Source of the DNA: JAIEPT01 sp038217425
Lineage (GTDB): Bacteria > Planctomycetota > Planctomycetia > Gemmatales > Gemmataceae
Assembly: GCA_038217425.1 (NCBI GenBank)
Contig: JBBQPM010000007.1
Span: forward strand, 5,094 to 69,093
Reading direction: 5' to 3'
Length of the DNA: 64,000 nucleotides
How positions within the stretch are numbered: position 1 is the stretch's first letter; every line of letters starts with the position of its first letter. The position numbers and the translations under genes are program-made. Of this stretch, positions 26,379 through 34,256 are shown piece after piece. A model generated the notes under the pieces. The model searched no databases, was not told the DNA's origin, and saw nothing but the letters and a program-made list of their open reading frames with translations.

Positions 26379-26655
26379 GGCCGCGGGAAGCGAGCATCGT
26401 GCCAAAACGATCTGTGAGGTCCACCCCATCCTCGGCAGGACGTTTCGAGCACGAGCCGTTTCGCTTCTCGCGCCGAAATCCCAAACCTTGAGACGTCCGC
26501 CGAGACTCCTCTCGGCGATACTACTTTCTTTCGGAATGAGGCCGAGGAGGCATGCAGCGTTTGGCCTGGGGCGATGAAACAATAGCGGACGTCCGAATGC
26601 GTATCGCGAACGATGTGAAAAGCTGTTACAATCAGAAGCGGTATTGTTGTCCGCG
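26379..26655. other. Divergent regulatory gap
   Basis: Between receptor and TonB genes. A short hairpin CGCCGAG...CTCGGCG occurs near 26500-26517, and TACAAT at 26627-26632 could be a -10 for the + strand, without a clear -35. I see no cobalamin or other known riboswitch. Confidence 0.35.
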
Positions 26656-26763
26656 TGAAGTTTCCCGATCGCCGCAGGAAACTTCAGATAGCCCGCAGCG
26701 CTGGCAAGGACGAAACAGCACGCGAGTGGCCGAGTTTCGTCCTTGCTAGCGCTGCAGGCTATC
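26656..26763. repeat. Two adjoining inverted repeats upstream of tonB
   Basis: TGAAGTTTCC (26656-26665) pairs with GGAAACTTCA (26677-26686); immediately after, GATAGCCCGCAGCGCTGGCA (from 26687) begins a 30-base arm pairing with the one ending GCAGGCTATC at 26763. The compound structure looks like a REP/BIME-type repeat. Confidence 0.75.
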
Positions 26764-26826
26764 AAAAAGCAAGGTTAGCTCCGCCTTGCGTCGTCGTCAT
26801 GTCTTGTAGGAGAATCGACCCGCAAT

Positions 26827-27594
26827 ATGAATCCGCTTTTCTTCGGCACGCTGATCTTTTCGGGCTGCACGCACGTCGCGTTGCTGTTCTGGTTCGGGAC
26901 TTCGCCGGTCGAAGCGAAGGTGCGACTGACGCACGGCGAAACATTCTTGCAAACGGTCCTTTCCCAGCCCAGCCAACCCAGCCCCGACCTCGTCGGCAAT
27001 TCCGGAAAGCGGCTCCAGGATCCGCCTATCGAAGCCGTGAAGAAAGCACAATCTCAGCCGCCCAGCCGGCCCCTTTCGGAGCAGTGGAACGAACTCCTGG
27101 TCCGCTCCGACGATCTGTTGCAAAAAGCGTCCGCTCAGGTCGCGAAGGCGCTACCCAGGAAGCCCTTACCGCGCGCACCGGAGAAGACGCCCGTTGCGCC
27201 GAAGCCGGAATTGGTCGTGACTTCACCCGCGGCGCCGTCGACGCCGACTGCACCTGAGGCGTCGGTCTCCAGTAGTCCGCAGCCGGCCAGCCCTCCGCCG
27301 CAATCCAGGACCCAAGGGTGGATTCAGGCACGACGCCGCAGTAATAGCAGGCCGGCTTACCCCGACGAAGCGATCCGAAACAACTGGCAAGGCGAGGTGT
27401 CGTTGCGACTGTATATCTCCCCCGCGGGCTCCGTGCAAAAGGTCGAGATCGTCAAGAGTTCCGGCCATCCCCTCCTGGACGACGCCGCGGCGCGGTTCTT
27501 CCAGGCAGAGTTGTTCGAACCGGCGCGCGAGGACGGCGTGCCGGTCTTCTCAATCGGCATCATGCCCGTCCCGTTTAGGCTCACCGAACGCTGA
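26827..27594 (+). CDS. TonB family energy-transducing protein
   Basis: 255 residues. A single N-terminal membrane segment (FFGTLIFSGCTHVALLFWFG), a long periplasmic Pro/Ser/Ala-rich spacer (residues 55-160), and a C-terminal TonB domain from about 165: RPAYPDEAIRNNWQGEVSLRLYISPAGSVQKVEIVKSSGHPLLDDAA. It would couple the proton gradient, with ExbB/ExbD encoded elsewhere, to the receptor transcribed divergently. The YP..A motif of the TonB C-domain is intact. Confidence 0.9.
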   Translation: MNPLFFGTLIFSGCTHVALLFWFGTSPVEAKVRLTHGETFLQTVLSQPSQPSPDLVGNSGKRLQDPPIEAVKKAQSQPPSRPLSEQWNELLVRSDDLLQKASAQVAKALPRKPLPRAPEKTPVAPKPELVVTSPAAPSTPTAPEASVSSSPQPASPPPQSRTQGWIQARRRSNSRPAYPDEAIRNNWQGEVSLRLYISPAGSVQKVEIVKSSGHPLLDDAAARFFQAELFEPAREDGVPVFSIGIMPVPFRLTER

Positions 27595-27718
27595 GCCCCT
27601 CTTTCTTCCGCATCCCTCGTGCCTATCATGGCATTGTCGGAAACACTCCCGATTCGTTGAGCGCTTCCTCGGGCCCTTGCGAGCGCTCAACGGGGACCAT
27701 CCACCACGCGAGATCGGC

Positions 27719-28603
27719 ATGCAAACGCTTCCCCTCGTCGAATCCCCGCCCTTGCCGCAGCGCCGACTCCCGAGTTGGCTCAAACGCCCGCTCCCCGTCG
27801 GCAACGAGAACGCGTTCACGCACAACCTCCTCCGCGAACTCAGGCTCGAAACCGTCTGCGAAAGCGCCCGCTGTCCCAATCGCCCCGAATGTTACTCGCA
27901 GCGCACCGCCACGTTCATGGTCATGGGCAACGTCTGCACCAGGCCGTGCGGCTTCTGCTCCGTCCCCCGCGGCACGCCCGAACATCTCGAGGACGACGAA
28001 CCCGAGCGCGTGGCCGAGGCGTCGCACCGACTGGGCCTGAAGCACGTCGTCATCACGTCCGTGACGCGCGACGATCTTCCCGACGGCGGCGCGGAGCACT
28101 TTTATCGCTGCGTCCTGGCCGTTCGCGCCCGCACTGGGGCCGTCGTGGAAGTTCTTACGCCAGACTTCTTAGGCGACAACGCTGCCATCGATCGCGTCAT
28201 TGAGGCCCAACCCGAGGTCTTCAACCATAACACCGAGACCGTGCCGCGCTTCTACCGCAAGGTCCGCGGCCGAGCCGACTATCAGCGCACGCTCGACCTC
28301 CTGGCTCGCGTCAAAGAGAAGGCGCCGCACATTACGACGAAGTCGGGCCTGATGCTCGGCCTGGGCGAGACGCGCGAGGAACTTCTCGACACGCTCGGCG
28401 ACCTGCGTCAGGCGGACTGCGATATGTTGACCCTGGGCCAATATTTGACGCCGACGCTCAAGCACGTGCCGGTCGCGCGCTACCTGCCGCCGGCGGAGTT
28501 CGACGATCTCGCGGTTCTGGCTCGGTCGCTCGGTTTCAAGCACGTCGCCAGCGGGCCGTACGTCCGGTCGAGTTATCATGCGGGCGAGATGGTCCATGCG
28601 TAG
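27719..28603 (+). CDS. lipA: Lipoyl synthase
   Basis: 294 residues, a radical SAM enzyme that inserts two sulfurs into octanoyl groups to give lipoyl. Both iron-sulfur clusters are visible: the auxiliary cluster CESARCPNRPEC (C-x4-C-x5-C) and the radical SAM cluster CTRPCGFC (C-x3-C-x2-C). Further family motifs: TVPRFYRKVRGRADYQRTL, TKSGLMLGLGET and YLTPTLKHVPVARYLPPAEF, and the end SGPYVRSSYHA. ATG 27719 is chosen; TTG 27677 is in frame but less likely. The stop overlaps the next gene. Confidence 0.96.
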   Translation: MQTLPLVESPPLPQRRLPSWLKRPLPVGNENAFTHNLLRELRLETVCESARCPNRPECYSQRTATFMVMGNVCTRPCGFCSVPRGTPEHLEDDEPERVAEASHRLGLKHVVITSVTRDDLPDGGAEHFYRCVLAVRARTGAVVEVLTPDFLGDNAAIDRVIEAQPEVFNHNTETVPRFYRKVRGRADYQRTLDLLARVKEKAPHITTKSGLMLGLGETREELLDTLGDLRQADCDMLTLGQYLTPTLKHVPVARYLPPAEFDDLAVLARSLGFKHVASGPYVRSSYHAGEMVHA

Positions 28604-28847
28604 ATTGGTCCACCTGCCGGAACTCGCCGCCAGATCGCCGAGGGTGAGCGTCTGGTGGGTCGCCGTGGGCGACGCGGTGTATGCGGGGGATCGGTTGGTG
28701 GAAGTCTTGGTGGACGGCGCCATCGTGGACGTGACGGCGCCAGTGTCGGGGACGCTGGCGGCGCGGCACGTCTTCGTCGATGAGCCAGTAGCGCCGGGGC
28801 AGCTGGTGGCGGAGATTGACGAGGACGTTTCGCAAGAAAATCACTAA
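28596..28847 (+). CDS. Lipoyl-domain-like mini-protein without the acceptor lysine
   Basis: 83 residues if it starts at ATG 28596 (an in-frame ATG at 28578 would add six). It aligns over its whole length with the lipoyl/biotinyl domain of E2 subunits: RLVHLPELAARSPRVSVWWVAVGDAVYAGDRLVEVLVDGAIVDV, then APVSGTL and VAPGQLVAEI. At the hairpin that normally carries the modified Lys (D-K-A) it has D40-G41-A42, so it cannot be lipoylated at the usual site. It overlaps the lipA stop by 8 bp and must be co-transcribed. It may be a decoy, a regulator or a decayed domain. Confidence 0.7.
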   Translation: MRRLVHLPELAARSPRVSVWWVAVGDAVYAGDRLVEVLVDGAIVDVTAPVSGTLAARHVFVDEPVAPGQLVAEIDEDVSQENH

Positions 28848-28964
28848 CCACAGAGTCACAGAGAACACTGAGAAATGCGAGCAAGATAAAGAATTCCGAA
28901 GATTCTCGTCGCTCACTTCCCTCTCTCTTCTCTGTGCTCTCTGTGACTCTGTGGTTAGTGATTT
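28838..28964. repeat. CACAGAGG inverted-repeat element, gene-less copy
   Basis: AAATCACTAACCACAGAGTC (from 28838) extends to a 36-base arm that pairs, with about three mismatches, with the arm ending GGTTAGTGATTT at 28964. The left arm contains the stop codon of the lipoyl-like gene. The core includes ATTCCGAAGATTCTCGTCGC. Confidence 0.88.
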
Positions 28965-28993
28965 GATTGAAACACTTGCAGGAGTTGCTAATC

Positions 28994-30493
28994 ATGTCCG
29001 CTCTCCAGAACGTCCCCATCCTGTGCGCCGGCCAGTGGCAGCCCGGCTCCTCGTCTCGATTCGGCGACGTCTTCAACCCGTCGACCGGTCAACCGATCGC
29101 GCGCGTGCCGCTCGCCAATGCCGGCGACGTCGACCGCGTCGTGCAGGCCGCCGCCGACGCCTTGCCCGCGTGGGCCGAGACGCCCGTCGTCGAGCGCGCC
29201 CGGGTCATGTTTCGCTTCCGTGAGTTATTGCGCACGCATACCGACGACCTCGCCGCGCTCGTCACGCGTGAACACGGCAAGAGCCGAGCCGAGGCCCGCG
29301 CCAGCATCCAGCGCGGCATCGAAATGGTCGAGTTCGCCTGCGGCATCCCCAGCCTGATCATGGGCCAGTGTTTAGAGAACATCGCCGCCCAGGTCGATTG
29401 CGAAACCATGCGCCATCCCGTCGGCGTCTGCGCCGGCATCACGCCCTTTAACTTCCCGGTCATGGTTCCGCTCTGGATGTTCCCCGTCGCCCTCACCTGC
29501 GGCAACACCTTCATCCTCAAGCCGTCGGATAAAGTCCCGCTGTCGGCCGTGCGCCTGGGCGAACTCCTCCTCGAAGCCGGCATTCCCGCGGGCGTCTTCA
29601 ACATTCTGCACGGCGACAAGGAGTGCGTCGACGCCCTGCTAACCCATCCGAAAGTCGCCGCCATCTCCTTCGTCGGCTCGACGGGCGTCGCCAAGTACGT
29701 CTACGAAGTCGGCACGAAGCACGGCAAACGGGTCCAGGCCGCGGGCGGCGCCAAGAACCATCTCATCATCATGCCCGACGCCGATCTCGATCAGGCCGTC
29801 GCCGCCATCTCCGGCTCCGCGTTCGGCTGCTCGGGCCAACGCTGCATGGCCGGTAGCGTCGCCGTCCCCATCGGCGCCGTCGGCGAACCCCTCGTCGATC
29901 GACTGGTCGCTTACGCCCAGAAGCTCAAAGTCGGCGCCACTGACGCCGGGCAAGACATCGACGTCGGCCCGCTCGTCACCGGAGCCCACCGCGACAAGGT
30001 CGCCGGCTACCTCGACGTCGCTCAACAAGAAGGCGCCGACGTTCGGCTCGACGGCCGCGAGTGCAAAATCCCTGGCGACGGCTTCCTGCTCGGCCCCAGC
30101 GTCGTCGACCGTGTTGAGCCCGGCATGCGCCTGGCCAAGGAGGAAATCTTCGGTCCCGTCCTCTCCGTCGTCCGCGCCAGGGATCTCGACCAGGCGCTCG
30201 CCATCGGCAAGGAATCTCCGTTTGGCAACGGCGCCTCAATCTTCACGCGCGACGGGCACGCCGCCCGCGAATTCAAACGCCGAGCCAGCGCCGGAATGAT
30301 CGGCATCAACGTCGGCGTCCCCGCGCCCATGGCCTGGTTCCCCTTCACCGGCTGGAACCATTCCTTCTTCGGCGACCTGCACATCCAGGGGACCGAGGGC
30401 GTGCACTTCTACACCCGCCAAAAAATGACCATGACGCGCTGGTTCGCGTCCCCCAAGGATTCGCATCTCGACCCGATCTGGAAAACAAAGTAA
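28994..30493 (+). CDS. mmsA: CoA-acylating methylmalonate-semialdehyde dehydrogenase
   Basis: 499 residues from ATG 28994 with AGGAG upstream. It belongs to the MmsA/IolA group, which converts methylmalonate or malonate semialdehyde with NAD and CoA to propionyl- or acetyl-CoA and CO2 (valine and inositol breakdown). Diagnostic text: HPVGVCAGITPFNFPVMVPL, VGSTGVAKYVYEVGTKHGKR, the catalytic Cys in GCSGQRCMAGS and the family-typical NVGVPAPMAWFPFTGW near the C-terminus. Normal length. No pathway partners adjoin it. Confidence 0.94.
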   Translation: MSALQNVPILCAGQWQPGSSSRFGDVFNPSTGQPIARVPLANAGDVDRVVQAAADALPAWAETPVVERARVMFRFRELLRTHTDDLAALVTREHGKSRAEARASIQRGIEMVEFACGIPSLIMGQCLENIAAQVDCETMRHPVGVCAGITPFNFPVMVPLWMFPVALTCGNTFILKPSDKVPLSAVRLGELLLEAGIPAGVFNILHGDKECVDALLTHPKVAAISFVGSTGVAKYVYEVGTKHGKRVQAAGGAKNHLIIMPDADLDQAVAAISGSAFGCSGQRCMAGSVAVPIGAVGEPLVDRLVAYAQKLKVGATDAGQDIDVGPLVTGAHRDKVAGYLDVAQQEGADVRLDGRECKIPGDGFLLGPSVVDRVEPGMRLAKEEIFGPVLSVVRARDLDQALAIGKESPFGNGASIFTRDGHAAREFKRRASAGMIGINVGVPAPMAWFPFTGWNHSFFGDLHIQGTEGVHFYTRQKMTMTRWFASPKDSHLDPIWKTK

Positions 30494-30499
30494 GAAAGA

Positions 30500-30587
30500 T
30501 TAGTCACAGAGGACACAGAGAAAAAATTTCCGAGTCCATCTCCTCTCTTCGTTTTTTCTCTGTGTCCTCTGTGAGCTCTGTGGCTAA
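30500..30587. repeat. CACAGAGG inverted-repeat element, gene-less copy
   Basis: CACAGAGGACACAGAGAAAA (from 30504) pairs perfectly over 22 bases with the arm centred on TTTTTTCTCTGTGTCCTCTG; the right arm has an extra AGCTCTGTGGCTAA unit ending 30587. The core is TTCCGAGTCCATCTCCTCTC. Confidence 0.88.
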
Positions 30588-30625
30588 TTCTTCTTTTCCC
30601 TCGCCAAACCCAAAAGGCCCAAACC

Positions 30626-31219
30626 ATGAACGACGATTTCAAGATGCTCAGCGAACCCGAACCGTTCAACGTCGGACTGTCATCGATCTATAAGCTCTTC
30701 GAAGCGTTCATCGCCTTGCGCGAGAGGAACGAACGCCAACACAAGCTCTTCGAGCAGACGATCAACCGCACGCGCGATTCGCTGCAGTCGAACTTCAACG
30801 CCTTCGCCGCCGACACGCAGAAGGCGTTCCAGTCCCTCCGCGGCGACATCGTTGGCGAGAAGAAGTTCAGCCTCGGCTTGCTCAACGAATTGCTCGATCT
30901 GGCGATCGAACTCGACCACATCCTCTCGGCTCGGCCTGCAGTCCCCGGCAGCGGACCCGAGACCGATGCGTGTCGGCGCTGGATGGATTCGATTGAAGTG
31001 CAGAATCGGCGGATTCAGGAATCGCTGAGAAAGTTCGGCATCCACACGTACGACGCCGTCATCGGCGCCGCGTACAACCCGGCCCTGCACGAGCGCGTCG
31101 GCGCCAAACGCATGGAAGGCATGGATGCCCTGCGCGTCGCCGAGCAGCAGCAGCGAGGCTACGCCAGCCAGCAGCCGGAGTTCATCCTGCGTCGCCCCAA
31201 GGTGCTCGTCACCGAGTAA
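30626..31219 (+). CDS. GrpE-like nucleotide exchange factor (divergent)
   Basis: 197 residues. A long helical N-terminal half (residues 20-75) leads to a compact C-terminal domain whose text NPALHERVGAKRMEGMDALRVAEQQQRGYASQQPEFILRRPKVLVTE matches the beta domain of GrpE (HE.VG..., RGY, LRPAKVVV). GrpE releases ADP from DnaK-type chaperones. The sequence is divergent and no dnaK or dnaJ is nearby; it converges with the Hcp cluster, so a link to secretion-apparatus assembly is only a possibility. Confidence 0.7.
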   Translation: MNDDFKMLSEPEPFNVGLSSIYKLFEAFIALRERNERQHKLFEQTINRTRDSLQSNFNAFAADTQKAFQSLRGDIVGEKKFSLGLLNELLDLAIELDHILSARPAVPGSGPETDACRRWMDSIEVQNRRIQESLRKFGIHTYDAVIGAAYNPALHERVGAKRMEGMDALRVAEQQQRGYASQQPEFILRRPKVLVTE

Positions 31220-31228
31220 GTGAACGTC

Positions 31229-31810
31229 CTATTTCACGTATTTGCCGTTCACGATTTTCGAGGTGGAGGCCACTTCTTTATCCGGCAGATAGAAGCCGGT
31301 GATGATGGGACTGGGGGTTTTGCCCCCTTCGTGCGTCTGCGGAATGTACTTCACGTAACACGTGTCGAAGCCGATGCGGAGCTTCTCCATGGGCGTCGTA
31401 TCCTCGATGTCGAGATCCCATTCGACGATGCGGACTTCGCCCAGATACACGACGAGGTAATGGATCGGCTTGCCGCCTGAGGATTTACGAAAGACGATCT
31501 TGGCGGATTCAAAACTGCAGCCGCCGCAGCAGGCCGCGAGGAGTTCGGTCGAAGCGTTGTCGAGGACTTTGCGAACTTCGATGTCGCCGACGCCCTTGGA
31601 CTTCGTTTTGTTCTTCTTTTTCTTGTTCGACTTGGCTGTCTCTTCAGTGGTCTCGGCGCGCACGCTCCACTCGAAGTTGAAGACTTCGAAGGCGCCTCGC
31701 TGGTCCTCGTCCTGAAACTCTCCTTCGATGGACTTGACGACGGTGGTCTGCTTCCCCTTCTCGCCGGTTTTGCCTTCGCCGAAGATTACCATGTAGGAGT
31801 CGAGGGCCAT
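31229..31810 (-). CDS. hcp: Hcp-family type VI secretion tube protein, paralogue 4 (basic loop)
   Basis: 193 residues starting MALDSYMVIFGEG. Hcp proteins stack as hexameric rings to make the inner tube. Core strands are recognisable: FEVFNFEWSVRAE, KIVFRKSSGG, IHYLVVYLGEVRIVEWDL and CYVKYIPQTHEGGKTPS. Between the first two conserved strands lies a lysine-rich insert (SNKKKKNKTKSKGVGD, about residues 61-77). It is the last gene of the leftward cluster and follows the retropepsin-like gene by 21 bp. Confidence 0.8.
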   Translation of the reverse strand: MALDSYMVIFGEGKTGEKGKQTTVVKSIEGEFQDEDQRGAFEVFNFEWSVRAETTEETAKSNKKKKNKTKSKGVGDIEVRKVLDNASTELLAACCGGCSFESAKIVFRKSSGGKPIHYLVVYLGEVRIVEWDLDIEDTTPMEKLRIGFDTCYVKYIPQTHEGGKTPSPIITGFYLPDKEVASTSKIVNGKYVK

Positions 31811-31831
31811 GATCGAGCGCTCCGCTGCGGG

Positions 31832-32251
31832 TTAGAACATATCGATAAGATTTTCGCCGCGATGAAACGGATCGCCGATCAAACGCTGGCCCACCGGATC
31901 CACCACAAGGTCGAGTTGCTCGAGCGCGATATAGCCGATCAGCACCGGGCATTCATCGGGCAAGGCGGCGACGTCCAGCGGAGCCTCGCGGCCCATCAGC
32001 GAAAGTTTCACCATGCCGAACGTCTGCGCCTTCGCCGGCCCAGCGGTCGTCATGGTCGGTCGCTCACTCACGAATTGCAGACCCAATGCCGCGATATGCC
32101 TTTTGGGTAGTGAAAGCATTTTTGCCCCGGTATCCACCAAGGCGTCGGCGATTTCGAGACGCCGAACCTCCTCCAGCTTGCGTCGGCCCTGCGACACTTC
32201 GTAGAGGTCGTACTGATTTTCGATTAACACAGAAACCATTACGCGACCCAT
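31832..32251 (-). CDS. Retropepsin-like aspartyl protease domain protein
   Basis: 139 residues. The active-site motif is ALVDTGAKMLSLP (D40-T-G-A), and the second diagnostic block VLIGYIALEQLDLVVDPVGQRL matches the C-terminal strand of clan AA retropepsin-like domains. It would work as a dimer. No signal peptide or membrane anchor. It is embedded between two Hcp genes (12 bp before, 21 bp after), so it is co-transcribed with secretion tube proteins; whether it processes Hcp, is an effector, or is a passenger cannot be told. Confidence 0.75.
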   Translation of the reverse strand: MGRVMVSVLIENQYDLYEVSQGRRKLEEVRRLEIADALVDTGAKMLSLPKRHIAALGLQFVSERPTMTTAGPAKAQTFGMVKLSLMGREAPLDVAALPDECPVLIGYIALEQLDLVVDPVGQRLIGDPFHRGENLIDMF

Positions 32252-32263
32252 GGCAGCCTCCGC

Positions 32264-32902
32264 CTACAGCTGATCGAATTCCGTCGGAATTACGGGCACG
32301 GCTTCCTTGTCGTCGGCGCGATTGAACGGGCGGATCTTGGGCACGCCCTTGGCGCCCTGGTGGCTTTGCGGCACGTACTTGATTCGCATCTTCGAGTACG
32401 AAAAGGTCATTTTCTCCTTGGTGCCGCTGTCCCCCACCGTCAGACTCCAGCTCTGCACCTGCACGTCGATGAAATGCAGGAGCAAGAAGGTGAACGCTGA
32501 CGTGCCCGTCTCCTTGCGGAAGAAGATCGTCGCCGAATCGTAAAAGTATCCGCGGCACGACGAGAGGAAAAAGAGCGGCGTCGACGAGTCGACCAACTTC
32601 TCAATGCTGAAATCTTCGTACTCGATCTTGGCATCGGAAGAAGCGACGGGGATCGGCGCCGTGACGGTCGTCGATTCGTCTTCTTCTGCGTCGTCGGCTG
32701 CGGAAGAATAGGTATTGGAGAGGATGGCGTTCTTGGCGCCCCACTGAAAGTCTTCGAGGTCGAACGCATTCTTGGGCTTGGCGTCGGCGTCGAGCGATTC
32801 GCCGAGGATGGAGATGGCGCCCGGGGCTTTCTTGGTCGGCTTGCCCTTTTCGTCGCGGATCTTCGATTCGCCGCGAATCACCATGAACATGTCGAGCGGC
32901 AT
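32264..32902 (-). CDS. hcp: Hcp-family type VI secretion tube protein, paralogue 3 (acidic loop)
   Basis: 212 residues, MPLDMFMVIRGESKI. Core Hcp strands: FDLEDFQWGAKNA, TIFFRKETGTSAFTFLLLHF, VQSWSLTVGDSGTKEKMTFS and MRIKYVPQSHQGAKG. In the same place as the basic insert of paralogue 4 it has an acidic, Ser/Thr-rich insert (SSAADDAEEDESTT, about residues 64-77). A hairpin repeat (32938-32975) separates it from paralogue 2. Confidence 0.8.
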   Translation of the reverse strand: MPLDMFMVIRGESKIRDEKGKPTKKAPGAISILGESLDADAKPKNAFDLEDFQWGAKNAILSNTYSSAADDAEEDESTTVTAPIPVASSDAKIEYEDFSIEKLVDSSTPLFFLSSCRGYFYDSATIFFRKETGTSAFTFLLLHFIDVQVQSWSLTVGDSGTKEKMTFSYSKMRIKYVPQSHQGAKGVPKIRPFNRADDKEAVPVIPTEFDQL

Positions 32903-32937
32903 GGCGGAAACCTCTAAGAACGGCGGGATCCGAAATT

Positions 32938-32975
32938 CGTTTAGCGCTCGCAGAGTTACTTGCGAGCGCTAAACG
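32938..32975. repeat. Perfect hairpin between Hcp genes
   Basis: CGTTTAGCGCTCGCA (32938-32952) pairs perfectly with TGCGAGCGCTAAACG (32961-32975). Same family as the hairpin at 24007-24050. Confidence 0.8.
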
Positions 32976-32988
32976 GGAAAAGGCGGGA

Positions 32989-33537
32989 CTACGTCACATT
33001 CTCGGACTGGTTGTTGTTGACCTGATTCCAGCAAGCGATCTTTTGCGGCGTGATCGGATTGCCGTTCTTGTCCTGCGGGGTGTAAGTGATTTTGAGCGCC
33101 CCGTAAGCGAACTCGATGGTTTCCGAGGGAGCTTCGTCGTCCTTGGCGCCCTTCCAGTCGAGCTTGGTGACGAAAACCAGCGAGAAGTCGTACTTGATGA
33201 AGTCGACCTTCACGGTGGCGCCGGCGTTGGACCCGCCGACCTTGCGGAGGACCAAGTGGGCCTTGGTATAGTGACCGCCCGTGCCGCACGCGATGAAGAA
33301 GTCCGGGGTGCAGTTGTCGGTCAGTTTTTCGATGGTGAACTTGCCGAGGACGGCCTTGCCCGAGCCGGCGCCGGCGGAGGAAGAACCGATCGTCGTCGAG
33401 TTTTCGATGCCGAAGCTGAAACTCGTGATTTCGATCGCCTTGTAGGGCTCTTTCCCGTAGACGTCGTCCTGGGTTTCGCCCTTGATGGGGCGGGTGTTCG
33501 CAGACTGTTCGAACCAGAGGAATGCATCAATAGCCAT
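32989..33537 (-). CDS. hcp: Hcp-family type VI secretion tube protein, paralogue 2
   Basis: 182 residues, MAIDAFLWFEQSANTRPIKG. It is a close copy of paralogue 1 (IEITSFSFGIEN, SSSAGAGSGKAVLGKFTIEK, DNCTPDFFIACG, WKGAKDDEAPSETIEFAYGALKITY), so the pair is a recent tandem duplication with small differences in the first and last thirds. Function as for other Hcp proteins: tube subunit and possible effector carrier. Confidence 0.88.
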   Translation of the reverse strand: MAIDAFLWFEQSANTRPIKGETQDDVYGKEPYKAIEITSFSFGIENSTTIGSSSAGAGSGKAVLGKFTIEKLTDNCTPDFFIACGTGGHYTKAHLVLRKVGGSNAGATVKVDFIKYDFSLVFVTKLDWKGAKDDEAPSETIEFAYGALKITYTPQDKNGNPITPQKIACWNQVNNNQSENVT

Positions 33538-33590
33538 GTGTTAAAACTCCTGGAAAAATATGTTCGTGAGTGTTGCAAGTGCGGCAGCGA

Positions 33591-34118
33591 TTACGACACC
33601 ACGGGATTTTGGTTGTTGTTGACCTGGTTCCAGCGTGCAATCTTGGCCGGGGTGATCGGCTTGCCTTGGGCGTCTTGCATGGTGTACTCGATTTCGAGCG
33701 CCCCGTAGGCGAATTCGATGGTTTCCGAGGGAGCTTCGTCGTCCTTGGCGCCCTTCCAGTCGAGCTTGGTGACGAAAACCAGGGAGAAGTGGTAGCGGAT
33801 GAAGGGAACCTTGGTGATGCCGCCCGACTTGCGGAGCACGAGGTGGGCCTTCTTGTAGTGGCCGCCCGAACCGCAGGCGATGAAGAAATCGGGGGTGCAG
33901 TTGTCGGTCGTCTTCTCGATGGTGAACTTACCGAGGACGGCCTTGCCCGAACCGGCGCCGGCGGACGACGAACCGATGGTGGTGATGTTCTCGATGCCGA
34001 AGCTGAAGCTGGTGATTTCGATGGCCTTCATGGGGCTGTAATCGGGGTCTTGGGTTTCGCCCGTAATTGCACGGGTGTTGTCCGACTTTTCGAACCAGAG
34101 AAACGAGTCGATTGCCAT
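33591..34118 (-). CDS. hcp: Hcp-family type VI secretion tube protein, paralogue 1
   Basis: 175 residues, MAIDSFLWFEKSDNTRAITG, with the same core as paralogue 2. First of the four Hcp genes, about 140 bp after tssC with a stem-loop in between (34198-34228). It has a short Gly/Ser/Ala loop where paralogues 3 and 4 carry charged inserts, so it is the most standard copy and the likeliest main tube subunit. Confidence 0.88.
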   Translation of the reverse strand: MAIDSFLWFEKSDNTRAITGETQDPDYSPMKAIEITSFSFGIENITTIGSSSAGAGSGKAVLGKFTIEKTTDNCTPDFFIACGSGGHYKKAHLVLRKSGGITKVPFIRYHFSLVFVTKLDWKGAKDDEAPSETIEFAYGALEIEYTMQDAQGKPITPAKIARWNQVNNNQNPVVS

Positions 34119-34197
34119 TGCGCAGGCCTCATTAAGGAAGGAGACGAAAAAGTAGTGAGCGGATCGACGACCCGCCTTTTACGCACTTGTTTTGAAT

Positions 34198-34228
34198 CCC
34201 CTGAGAACCGTTCGTCGATTCTCAGGGG
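34198..34228. promoter_or_regulatory. Stem-loop between tssC and the Hcp genes
   Basis: CCCCTGAGAA (34198-34207) and TTCTCAGGGG (34219-34228) form a 10-bp stem with an 11-base loop, without a T-run. Such an element could set the ratio of sheath to tube transcripts by partial termination or RNA processing. Confidence 0.5.
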
Positions 34229-34256
34229 GCTCACAATAGATAGGCACGAAGTCGGC

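Noticed and set aside
26349..26640. Cobalamin riboswitch upstream of the TonB receptor
   Set aside because: No B12-box-like GCCACTG sequence or the flanking conserved motifs were found on the minus strand; only the RBS-masking hairpin is clear.
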